Shown piece by piece: positions 1-6,634 of a stretch of DNA of 32,176 nucleotides; within the stretch, counting starts at the first letter, position 1; the number at the start of each line of letters is the position of its first letter. Source of the stretch: Nitriliruptorales bacterium (GTDB taxonomy: Bacteria > Actinomycetota > Nitriliruptoria > Euzebyales > Egibacteraceae). The DNA lies in contig WHTG01000012.1 in NCBI GenBank assembly GCA_009377835.1, positions 1 to 32,176 of the forward strand. Direction: 5' to 3'. The notes beneath the pieces are model-generated. The model did not search any database. It saw only the letters and a list, made by a program, of their open reading frames with translations, and was not told where the DNA came from. Both the position numbers and the translations under genes were made by a program.

Positions 1-661
1 AGCGAGTGAACACCGACCCCATCACACTCGAGTTTATGAACTCCAGGAAGTCCGCCCGTGAGACGCCGGCGCGCTCCGCGAGGACGGTGATTTCCGCCAG
101 CGACTGCGTCACAACGCCGAGCAGAACGTTGTGGCACATCTTGACCAGGCGCGCCTCGTCTCCGGAGCCCACATACGTGACCTTGCTCCCGAACGTCTCC
201 AGGACGGGAAGCGCGTAGTCGAAAGCAGTCCCATCGCCCGACACCACGGTGGTGAGTTGACCCGACTTGACGACGTTCGGGTTCCCGCTCACGGGTGCGG
301 CGAGGAGGGCGGTGTCGAACTTCGCAGCCTCCGCCGCGACCCGCTGCGAGGCTTCGGCCGACACGGTCGACGAGTCGACCAGCACGCGTGGGCCCGAACC
401 CGAGGAGAACAGCCCGCTCGAGCCGATCGTGACGTCTTCGAACACCGACGAAGAGGACACCATCGTCACGACAAGGTCGCGGTCGGCCAGGTCCCGGGGG
501 CCGTCGACGATGGTCGCCCCGTGCTCGGCCAGTGGTTCGGCCTTGGCGCGGGTGCGGTTCCACACCGCCAGGTCGTAGCCCGCTGCGAGCAGGCGCAGCA
601 TCAGTTCGTAGCCCATCCTGCCGGCGCCGATCCAGCCGATGCGCCTGGGTTCCGCTGCCAT
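1..661 (-). CDS. 3-hydroxyisobutyrate dehydrogenase-like NAD(P)-dependent oxidoreductase (C-terminus outside window)
   Basis: Member of the beta-hydroxyacid dehydrogenase family, which oxidises short 3-hydroxy acids or reduces the matching semialdehydes with NAD(P). Visible are a Rossmann GAGRMG motif at residues 12-17, the substrate-loop DSSTVS near residue 96, APVSGNP near 122, and the family catalytic lysine in LVKMCHN (about K174, with N178). About 220 residues are inside the window; the family is usually about 290, so roughly 70 C-terminal residues lie before position 1. The ATG at 661 follows a perfect AAGGAGG (666-672 on the complement) with a 5-base spacer. The gene diverges from the E1 alpha operon and has its own strong promoter, so it may work on the same catabolic route. 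The exact substrate is not readable. Confidence 0.88.
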   Translation of the reverse strand, partial: MAAEPRRIGWIGAGRMGYELMLRLLAAGYDLAVWNRTRAKAEPLAEHGATIVDGPRDLADRDLVVTMVSSSSVFEDVTIGSSGLFSSGSGPRVLVDSSTVSAEASQRVAAEAAKFDTALLAAPVSGNPNVVKSGQLTTVVSGDGTAFDYALPVLETFGSKVTYVGSGDEARLVKMCHNVLLGVVTQSLAEITVLAERAGVSRADFLEFINSSVMGSVFTR

Positions 662-721
662 CACGCCCTCCTTGTGTGCCGCACGCCGGTCGACGCCAGG
701 TAGTGCGCCTCCCTGGGCGTC

Positions 722-735
722 GCTGCAATCGTTTG
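722..735 (-). promoter_or_regulatory. Candidate operator, copy 1
   Basis: Read in the direction of transcription the site is CAAACGATTGCAGC, starting 4 bases after the -10 of the minus-strand promoter. It is an imperfect palindrome centred on CG and matches copy 2 (987-1000) at 13 of 14 positions, in the same orientation relative to its own promoter. Centre-CG palindromes of this sort are typical of LacI-family sites; that assignment is inference. Confidence 0.45.
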
Positions 736-739
736 TCGG

Positions 740-768
740 ACCTTAGAAACGGGTTGGACCGGTGTCAA
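740..768 (-). promoter_or_regulatory. Sigma70-like promoter of the hydroxyacid dehydrogenase gene
   Basis: On the minus strand there is TTGACA (768-763), a 17-base spacer, and TAAGGT (745-740). The -35 matches consensus perfectly and the -10 fits TAnnnT. Transcription would start near 733, giving a leader of about 70 bases before the ATG at 661. Confidence 0.6.
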
Positions 769-955
769 GCGCCGGGAAAGGCGTAATCCAGCTCCTTGCT
801 CAAGATCACCGGTTCCACACCCGACCTCGAGCGCGAAACGCAGCCGCCGTTCTGCTCGCTGACCTCGGTAGCAATCTGGACGCGGTCCTCGCATGACGGC
901 CGCAGCAGACCGACCGTCGGGCGCCGGGAGCGCCACTACGTCCGCTCGTCCCGCG

Positions 956-985
956 TTGACAGTGCATCCATCAGGGGCCTACGTT
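956..985 (+). promoter_or_regulatory. Sigma70-like promoter of the E1 alpha operon
   Basis: TTGACA at 956-961, an 18-base spacer, and TACGTT at 980-985. The predicted start is near 992, which leaves a leader of about 75 bases before the GTG at 1070. The 408-base divergent gap 662-1069 holds this promoter, the opposite promoter at 740-768, and the paired operator-like sites. I see no gene in it. Confidence 0.5.
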
Positions 986-986
986 T

Positions 987-1000
987 CAATCGATTGCAGC
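987..1000 (+). promoter_or_regulatory. Candidate operator, copy 2 (perfect palindrome core)
   Basis: CAATCGATTGCAGC begins one base after the -10 of the E1 operon promoter and would cover the transcription start. Its first ten bases, CAATCGATTG, are a perfect palindrome. Copy 1 at 722-735 has the same sequence except for one base and occupies the equivalent place at the divergent promoter, so one repressor could control both transcripts. Confidence 0.5.
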
Positions 1001-1069
1001 ACGGCCCGGCTGCCCCGAACGGCATGCCCGGGGACGAAGGGGCTGCTCCGCAAACCCAGGGAGACGACC

Positions 1070-2080
1070 GTGACGGAGATGCAGGCACCCCCCCGACGTG
1101 ACATCGACCGCGACACCCGGTTGGCGCTGTACACGTCGCTGGTGCGGTTGCGGCTGTTCGAGCAGCGGGCGTACGACCTGTTCATGCAGAACCTGGTCAA
1201 GGGTACGAGCCACCTGTCGCTGGGCATGGAGGCCGTGGCTGCCGGGTTCGGGCATGCGATGCGGTCGGACGACTACACGTTCGCCACGTACCGCGGGCAT
1301 GCGCACACATTGGTCCGCGGCGCTGACATGGCTGCGACCATGGCGGAGCTGCTGGGCAGGTCCAACGGACTGCTCGGCGGCAAGGGCGGATCGATGCACC
1401 TGACCAGCGTCGAGCACCACGCGATGGGGTCGTATGCCATTGTCGGCGCGCACCTGCCGATCGCCGCCGGCGCTGCCTGGTCGGCACAGGTGCGGGCCAC
1501 CGAGCAGGTGTCCGTGTGCTTCTTCGGTGACGGGACGACGAACATCGGGGCGTTCCACGAGGCGCTGAACATGGCGGCGGTGTGGGAACTGCCGGTGGTC
1601 TTCGTCTGCGAGAACAACCTGTACATGGAGTACACACCGATACGTGACGTGACCGCCGTGGCCAATCCAGCCGCCGACCGGGCGGCCTCTTACGGGCTGG
1701 ACTCGATCCTCGTCGACGGCAATGACGTCGAGGCGGTCTACGAGCTGGCCCAGGACGTGTTCGCGAAGGCGCGTGCCGGAGGGGGTCCGTCGTTGATCGA
1801 GGCGCAGACGTATCGCAAGGGCGGGCACTCCAGGGCGGACGCCGCGAAGTACCGGCCCCCGGACGAGGTCGAGGCGTGGATGGCGCGCGACCCGATCGAC
1901 CTGTACCGCGCGCGGCTGCTCGACCTCGGCGTCGACGACGAGGCATTGCGGGACATCGAGGAGCGGGCGCAGGCTGAGGTCGACGATGCGACCGAGACGG
2001 CGAAGTCCGGCGCAGAGCCCGACGGGTCGACGCTGATGACCGAGGTATGGAGCGACGGAGGTGCGGCGTGGCGGAACTGA
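1070..2080 (+). CDS. Thiamine-diphosphate-dependent 2-oxoacid/acetoin dehydrogenase E1, alpha subunit
   Basis: E1 alpha of the pyruvate/acetoin/branched-chain dehydrogenase superfamily (AcoA/PdhA-like). With the beta subunit it decarboxylates a 2-oxoacid or cleaves acetoin using thiamine diphosphate. The ThDP motif runs from GDG (153-155) through NIGAFHEALNMA to the NN pair at 182-183. RGHAHT (75-80) and GGKGGSMH (103-110) are the family active-site segments. At 336 residues it matches the compact bacterial alpha subunits. The GTG at 1070 is chosen because GGGAG lies just upstream and the protein then begins right before the conserved LALYTSLVRLRLFEQ helix; in-frame codons further upstream reach into the promoter, and ATG 1079 is an alternative. 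It overlaps the beta gene by 13 bases. No E2 or E3 gene is near, so the substrate and electron acceptor are unclear. Confidence 0.9.
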   Translation: MTEMQAPPRRDIDRDTRLALYTSLVRLRLFEQRAYDLFMQNLVKGTSHLSLGMEAVAAGFGHAMRSDDYTFATYRGHAHTLVRGADMAATMAELLGRSNGLLGGKGGSMHLTSVEHHAMGSYAIVGAHLPIAAGAAWSAQVRATEQVSVCFFGDGTTNIGAFHEALNMAAVWELPVVFVCENNLYMEYTPIRDVTAVANPAADRAASYGLDSILVDGNDVEAVYELAQDVFAKARAGGGPSLIEAQTYRKGGHSRADAAKYRPPDEVEAWMARDPIDLYRARLLDLGVDDEALRDIEERAQAEVDDATETAKSGAEPDGSTLMTEVWSDGGAAWRN

Positions 2081-3045
2081 CCTATCGCGGCGCCGTCTCG
2101 CGCGGCATCGCGCAGGAGATGGAGCGCGACGAGCGAGTGCTGATGATCGGCGAGGACATCGCCGCTGCCGGCGGTGTGTTCAAGACGACCGAAGGGCTTG
2201 TGGAGCAGTTCGGCCCGACCCGCATCCGCGACACGCCGATCTCCGAGGAGGCCATCATCGGGATGGTGATGGGTGCGGCGATGACCGGGCTGCGACCGAT
2301 CGGCGAGATCATGTTCTCCGACTTTCTCGCCACCTGCTGGGACATCGTCGCCAATCAGATCGCGAAGACGCGCTACATGACGGATGGGCAGGTCGAGCTG
2401 CCGCTGGTGGTGTTCACGAACAACGGCGGAGGGCTGCGCTTCGGGGCGCAGCACTCGCAGAGTGTCGAGAACTGGGCCATGGCGATCCCCGGTCTGAAGG
2501 TGGTCGCGCCCTCGAGTCCCGTTGACGCCGTGGGGCTGATGGCTGCGGCGGTGCGCGACCCCGATCCGGTCGTGTACTTCTCCCACAAGGCGCTGCTCGC
2601 CACCAAGGGTGAGGTGCCCGACGGCGAGATCGTCGACGAGCTCGGAACCGCCAAGGTGCTGCGCGACGGCAAGGACGCCACGATCGTCGCGCTGGCCGCG
2701 ATGGTTCCGCGCGCTGCGGAGGCAGCCGAGCGGTTGGCGACCGAGGACGGGATCAACTGCACGGTCATCGACGTCCGTTCACTGGTGCCGCTGGACACGC
2801 GCACGATCCTCGAGTCGGTGTCACGGACCAGCCGCCTGTTCACCGTCGAGGAGAACCCCCGCCTGGTCGGGTGGGGGGCGGAGATCGCGTCGTTGGCGGC
2901 CGAGGAGTGCTTCTGGGATCTCGACGCGCCGATCGTGCGGATCACCACGCCGCACATTCCTCTGCCGTCGGCTGCGGCGCTGGAGGATATGGCGATACCG
3001 TCGGTGGACCGGATTGTCGAGACCGTCAGAAAGTACGCGCGATGA
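2068..3045 (+). CDS. Thiamine-diphosphate-dependent 2-oxoacid/acetoin dehydrogenase E1, beta subunit
   Basis: Beta subunit of the alpha2beta2 E1 enzyme (AcoB/PdhB-like, 325 residues). It completes the ThDP pocket and provides the contact surface for an E2 core. GEDIA at about 28-32 and the RDTPISEEAIIG segment near 54-66 are hallmark E1 beta motifs, followed by the transketolase pyrimidine-binding domain and a C-terminal transketolase domain. The GTG at 2068 has GGAGGT (2057-2062) at a 5-base spacing; the in-frame ATG at 2047 has no such site. The start lies inside the alpha gene, and its stop overlaps the next ATG as ATGA, so alpha, beta and the aldehyde dehydrogenase gene are translationally coupled. 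Confidence 0.9.
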   Translation: MAELTYRGAVSRGIAQEMERDERVLMIGEDIAAAGGVFKTTEGLVEQFGPTRIRDTPISEEAIIGMVMGAAMTGLRPIGEIMFSDFLATCWDIVANQIAKTRYMTDGQVELPLVVFTNNGGGLRFGAQHSQSVENWAMAIPGLKVVAPSSPVDAVGLMAAAVRDPDPVVYFSHKALLATKGEVPDGEIVDELGTAKVLRDGKDATIVALAAMVPRAAEAAERLATEDGINCTVIDVRSLVPLDTRTILESVSRTSRLFTVEENPRLVGWGAEIASLAAEECFWDLDAPIVRITTPHIPLPSAAALEDMAIPSVDRIVETVRKYAR

Positions 3046-4496
3046 CGAGCATTCCGATTGATCTGAAGATTCCCACCGACCTCTTCATCGGCGGCCGCTG
3101 GCGCGGCAGTTCCAGCGGCGAGACGTTCCCGGTGACCGATCCGGCGACGGGCGAGGTGATCGCCGAGGTCGCCAACGGGGCCGTCGAGGACGGTCTTGCC
3201 GCGGTGAAGGCGGCGCACGAGGCGCTGCCCGCGTGGTCCAGGACGCCGCCGCGCGAGCGCGGCGAAATCCTGCGCCGGGCGTGGGAACTCATGACCGAAA
3301 ACGCAGATGCGTTGGCCGAACTCATCGTCCGCGAGATGGGCAAGGCGATGCCCGACGCCAAGGGTGAAATCGCCTACGCCGCCGAGTTCTTCCGCTGGTA
3401 CTCCGAGGAGGCTGTCCGTAACCGGGGCATGGTCGTGCCCGCGCCGGCAGGCGACAAACGCATCCTCGTCGTGCACCAGCCGATTGGCGTCAGCGTGCTG
3501 ATCACGCCGTGGAACTTCCCGGCGGCGATGGCGACGCGCAAGATCGGTCCTGCCCTGGCAGCAGGGTGCCCGGTCATTCTCAAGCCGGCCAGCGACACAC
3601 CCCTGACGGCGCTGGCAATCACATCGCTGCTGTCCGACGCGGGGGTGCCGGATGGCGTCGTGAACCTCGTCACGACGCGCCGGTCGTCCGACTTCTCCAC
3701 GGCGCTGCTCGCCGACCCCCGGGTGCGCAAGCTGTCGTTCACGGGCTCGACGGAGGTCGGGCGCAGCCTGCTGGAACTGGCCTCCCAGCAGGTCATCGAC
3801 TGTTCGATGGAACTCGGTGGCAACGCACCCTTCATCGTGCTCGACGACGCCGATGTCGACGCCGCGGTCGAAGGGGCGATGATTGCGAAGATGCGCAACG
3901 GCGGTGAGGCGTGCACCGCCGCGAACCGCTTCTACGTGCACTCCGCGGTGGCCGACGAGTTCACCGAGAAATTTGCCGCAGCCATGAAGGCCGTGAAGAT
4001 GGGCCCAGGACTCCAGGAGGAGACCAAGCTGGGGCCGCTCATCAACGAGAACGCGCGGAAGGACGTGTCGGGACTGGTCGACGCTGCGCTGGAAGCCGGT
4101 GCGACCGCGGTGGCCGGAGGCTCCGTCCCTGAGGGGTCCGGGTGGTTCTATCCCGCCACGGTGCTCGACGACGTGCCCGCAGACGCCACGATCCTCAAGC
4201 ACGAGATCTTCGGGCCGGTCGCCCCGATCGTGCGGATCAGTTCCGACGAGGAGGCGATCCGACTCGCCAACGACACCGAGTTCGGCCTGGTGTCGTACCT
4301 GTACACCGGCGACCTCGCGCGCGGCCTGCGCGTCAGCGAGGCGCTGGAAGCCGGCATGGTCGGCCTGAACAAGGGCCTGGTATCGGACCCCGCCGCGCCC
4401 TTCGGCGGTGTGAAACAGAGCGGCATCGGTCGCGAGGGCGGCACGGAGGGCATGCACGAGTTCCTCGAGAGCAAGTACATCGCCGTCGACTGGTAG
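3042..4496 (+). CDS. NAD(P)-dependent aldehyde dehydrogenase, succinate-semialdehyde dehydrogenase type
   Basis: Oxidises an aldehyde or semialdehyde to the acid with NAD(P). At 484 residues it is full length. The oxyanion asparagine is in PWNFP (N158), the coenzyme lysine in KPAS (K181), FTGSTEVG covers 233-240, the general base is E257 in MELGG, and the nucleophile is C291 in NGGEACTAANR. The GEACTAANR form of the cysteine motif and overall length resemble actinobacterial GabD-type succinate semialdehyde dehydrogenases, but related semialdehydes (malonate or glutarate semialdehyde) cannot be excluded. The ATG overlaps the E1 beta stop by four bases. It probably handles an aldehyde released in the same pathway, for example by the divergent hydroxyacid dehydrogenase. 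Confidence 0.9.
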   Translation: MTSIPIDLKIPTDLFIGGRWRGSSSGETFPVTDPATGEVIAEVANGAVEDGLAAVKAAHEALPAWSRTPPRERGEILRRAWELMTENADALAELIVREMGKAMPDAKGEIAYAAEFFRWYSEEAVRNRGMVVPAPAGDKRILVVHQPIGVSVLITPWNFPAAMATRKIGPALAAGCPVILKPASDTPLTALAITSLLSDAGVPDGVVNLVTTRRSSDFSTALLADPRVRKLSFTGSTEVGRSLLELASQQVIDCSMELGGNAPFIVLDDADVDAAVEGAMIAKMRNGGEACTAANRFYVHSAVADEFTEKFAAAMKAVKMGPGLQEETKLGPLINENARKDVSGLVDAALEAGATAVAGGSVPEGSGWFYPATVLDDVPADATILKHEIFGPVAPIVRISSDEEAIRLANDTEFGLVSYLYTGDLARGLRVSEALEAGMVGLNKGLVSDPAAPFGGVKQSGIGREGGTEGMHEFLESKYIAVDW

Positions 4497-4512
4497 GCCA
4501 AGGAGGCAGAAC

Positions 4513-5766
4513 ATGAGGTCGGAATTCGCACAAACGGACATTCCTGCCCCGGGCGTCATGGCAGTCGATTGGGAGCAGCGCGTCAACTTCGACCGGATGC
4601 GGGCCTACAAGGACGACCGCATCAAGGCTGCCCTGGACGAATACGATCTTGGTGCGCTGCTGCTGTTCGAGACCAGCAACATCCGGTACCTGACGAATAC
4701 GCACATCGGCTACTGGGCCTTCAACAAGCTGGAACGGTGGGCCCTCATCACACGGAACGGCACCCCGTACATCTGGGACTTCGGCTCGGCGGCCAAGGCG
4801 CATCGTCTGCAGTGCCCCTGGCTTGATCCCGAGCACTCGGTGGGTGGAAACACAGGGCTTCAGGGCGCGATCGCACCGACCTCCGGACTGCCGGACCGTG
4901 CCGCTCGCGAGATCAAGGCGGTGCTGGACGACGAGGGCGTCGGTGACATGCGGCTTGGCATCGACATCGTCGAGATGCCGTTGTTGCAGCAGTTGCAGGG
5001 CGCCGGCATCGACGTCACCGACGGGCAGCAGGCGATGTTGCACGCGCGCCAGATCAAGTGTGCAGACGAGATCATGCTGCTCAGCCAGGCCGCCGCGATG
5101 GTCGATGCCGTGTACCAGGACATCTACGAGGCGCTCAAGCCCGGCATGCGCGAGAGCGACGTGGTGGCCCTGGCCAACAAGCGGCTCTACGAGCTGGGCT
5201 CGGAGCACGTCGAGGCGATCAACTCCATTGCGGGCGAGCGCTGCAGCCCCCACCCGCACGTGTTCTCGGACCGCCTGATCCGTCCCGGAGACCAGGCGTA
5301 CTTCGACATCATCCATGCCTACAACGGCTACCGCACGTGTTACTACCGCACGTTCGCCGTGGGCCGCGCCACGCAGAGCCATCGCGACGCGTACGTCAAG
5401 GCACGCGAGTGGATCGACACGGCGATCGAACTGGTCAAGCCCGGTGTGGGGACGGACGAAATCGCACGTGCCTGGCCGAAGGCGGAGGACTTCGGGTTCC
5501 CGAACGAGATGGAGGCGTTCGGGCTGCAGTTCGGACACGGTGTCGGAGTCGGGCTGCACGAGCGTCCGATCATCAGCCGGCTGAACTCGCTCGACGACCC
5601 GGTCGAACTGCAGGAGGGGATGGTTTTCGCGCTGGAGACCTACTGTCCCGCAGACGACGGCCACTCCGCTGCCCGCATCGAAGAAGAAGTCGTCTGCACG
5701 GCCGACGGGCCGAAGCTGTTGACGCTGTTCCCCGCTGAAGAGCTCGTCGTCACCAACGCCTACTGA
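4513..5766 (+). CDS. M24 (creatinase/aminopeptidase P-fold) family enzyme with altered metal site
   Basis: The protein is 417 residues, with a creatinase-like N-terminal domain (about 30-180, including LLLFETSNIRYLTN) and a pita-bread catalytic domain (about 185-410). Of the five usual metal ligands, the first Asp (D265), the His in FGHGVGVGLHE (H342) and the two glutamates (E375 in ALETY, and the RIEE pair near 390) are visible. The second Asp, normally 11 residues after the first, is Cys276 in GYRTCYYRT. Creatinase itself has lost metal binding, and the DMSP lyase DddP uses this fold, so this is more likely a non-peptidase C-N or C-X cleaving enzyme than a peptidase; that is inference. AAGGAGG at 4500-4506 sets the ATG. 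It is last in the E1-ALDH operon, 16 bases after the aldehyde dehydrogenase. Confidence 0.8.
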   Translation: MRSEFAQTDIPAPGVMAVDWEQRVNFDRMRAYKDDRIKAALDEYDLGALLLFETSNIRYLTNTHIGYWAFNKLERWALITRNGTPYIWDFGSAAKAHRLQCPWLDPEHSVGGNTGLQGAIAPTSGLPDRAAREIKAVLDDEGVGDMRLGIDIVEMPLLQQLQGAGIDVTDGQQAMLHARQIKCADEIMLLSQAAAMVDAVYQDIYEALKPGMRESDVVALANKRLYELGSEHVEAINSIAGERCSPHPHVFSDRLIRPGDQAYFDIIHAYNGYRTCYYRTFAVGRATQSHRDAYVKAREWIDTAIELVKPGVGTDEIARAWPKAEDFGFPNEMEAFGLQFGHGVGVGLHERPIISRLNSLDDPVELQEGMVFALETYCPADDGHSAARIEEEVVCTADGPKLLTLFPAEELVVTNAY

Positions 5767-5775
5767 CTCATTTGG

Positions 5776-5845
5776 GGTCGCTACCGCTTCGCTGCTTGAG
5801 CGACTTGGAGGGTCGCTACCGCTTCGCTGCTTGAGCGACTTGGAG
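5776..5845. repeat. Perfect 35-bp tandem duplication between convergent genes
   Basis: Two identical 35-base units, 5776-5810 and 5811-5845, abut without a gap. Each has GTCGCT and AGCGAC as 6-base inverted arms around a 16-base loop, so each could form a hairpin in either transcript. Partial matches flank the pair: TTGG just before it, and GGCTACCGC just after it, running into the end of the regulator gene. The site between two convergent stops suggests a bidirectional terminator or a REP-like element. There is no U-tract, so termination is unproven. Confidence 0.8.
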
Positions 5846-5846
5846 G

Positions 5847-6485
5847 CTACCGCAGCTGGAACCAGATCGAGATCGCCGGCTGGCTGCCTTTGTTGGACAA
5901 GCGGTGGGGTGTGGTCGAGTCGAACGTGATGGCGTCGCCGGCTTCCAGGTTGTACGAGTCGAACCCCACGACGATGTCGAGATGCCCGGAGACGACGTAG
6001 CACCACTCCCGCCCCGAGTGACGTTGGTACTCGTCGGGACCGCCTGACTCCGCGCCGGGCTGGTACTCGACGTACAGGAACTCGACTCCGGGGACCGATT
6101 CGCGTGTGAGTCGCTCCCACCGGATGCCGTGTCCGAGTTGCAGTGTCTTCCGATCGTGGGCGCGCTGCACGAGTGGCACTGGCGGGTGGTCCAGCGCGGC
6201 GACGTGGAACGCTTTCCCGCCCGCCTCCTTCCCGCCGTCAGCCTCCCCGAAGAGCAGGTCGTCGAAAGATGCGCCGAGTTCGGCCACCAGGGCGTACAGC
6301 GTCGGCACCGAGGGTTGCACCTTCCCCGTCTCGATCTGGGAGACCAGGCTGGCGGACATGCCGATGCGACGTGACAGCTCCCGCACGCTCAACCCGACCT
6401 CCTGCCGCCGTGCACGCAGCCGCGCACCGAGGACGTCGGACGTGCTGCCGACAAGTGTGTCGCTCGAGTCGTCCGGTGGTTGCAT
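5847..6485 (-). CDS. XRE-family transcriptional regulator with C-terminal cupin domain
   Basis: The protein is 212 residues. An N-terminal helix-turn-helix of the XRE/Cro type spans about 20-75 (LRARRQEVGLSVRELSRRIG, then SASLVSQIETGKVQPSVPTL). A C-terminal cupin spans about 125-212 (HSGREWCYVVSGHLDIVVG, DAITFDSTTPHRLSN). This architecture is common in repressors of small-molecule catabolism, where the cupin senses the ligand. SD-like GGAGGC lies just before the ATG at 6485. The gene diverges from the amidohydrolase gene, whose promoter contains a palindrome, and is the obvious candidate to bind it and perhaps regulate itself. It could also be the regulator of the E1 operon, but it sits beyond the convergent end of that operon. 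Confidence 0.93.
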   Translation of the reverse strand: MQPPDDSSDTLVGSTSDVLGARLRARRQEVGLSVRELSRRIGMSASLVSQIETGKVQPSVPTLYALVAELGASFDDLLFGEADGGKEAGGKAFHVAALDHPPVPLVQRAHDRKTLQLGHGIRWERLTRESVPGVEFLYVEYQPGAESGGPDEYQRHSGREWCYVVSGHLDIVVGFDSYNLEAGDAITFDSTTPHRLSNKGSQPAISIWFQLR

Positions 6486-6570
6486 GCATCGCCTCCATGG
6501 GCGGGCGTGACCGACAGCCCGCGGGCACGTGGGAGCGTCCCAGATCCGCCCGCGAGGTGCAAAGAATGAC

Positions 6571-6600
6571 TGGACGCGTTCAGTGCCACTGCACTAGCGT
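6571..6600 (+). promoter_or_regulatory. Promoter of the amidohydrolase operon with palindromic operator in the spacer
   Basis: A weak -35 TGGACG (6571-6576), 18 bases, then TAGCGT (6595-6600). The inverted repeat AGTGC-CACT-GCACT (6582-6595) fills the spacer between the two boxes, a classical repressor position. The start would be near 6607, giving a short leader that contains GGAGGT (6620-6625) before the ATG at 6635. Binding by the divergently encoded XRE-cupin protein is inferred. Confidence 0.42.
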
Positions 6601-6634
6601 TCTACCGCTGGCGACGACCGGAGGTGCGAGGGAC

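Noticed and set aside
131-703. Long plus-strand open frame of about 190 codons
   Set aside because: It is the antisense shadow of the hydroxyacid dehydrogenase gene; its translation is Arg/Gly/His-rich with no family pattern.
2373-4586. Minus-strand open frame of 737 codons opposite E1 beta and the aldehyde dehydrogenase
   Set aside because: Spans several clear plus-strand genes and crosses their boundaries; this is the usual long antisense frame of GC-rich DNA.
5776-5845. Start of a CRISPR array
   Set aside because: The two units abut with no spacers and there are no cas genes.
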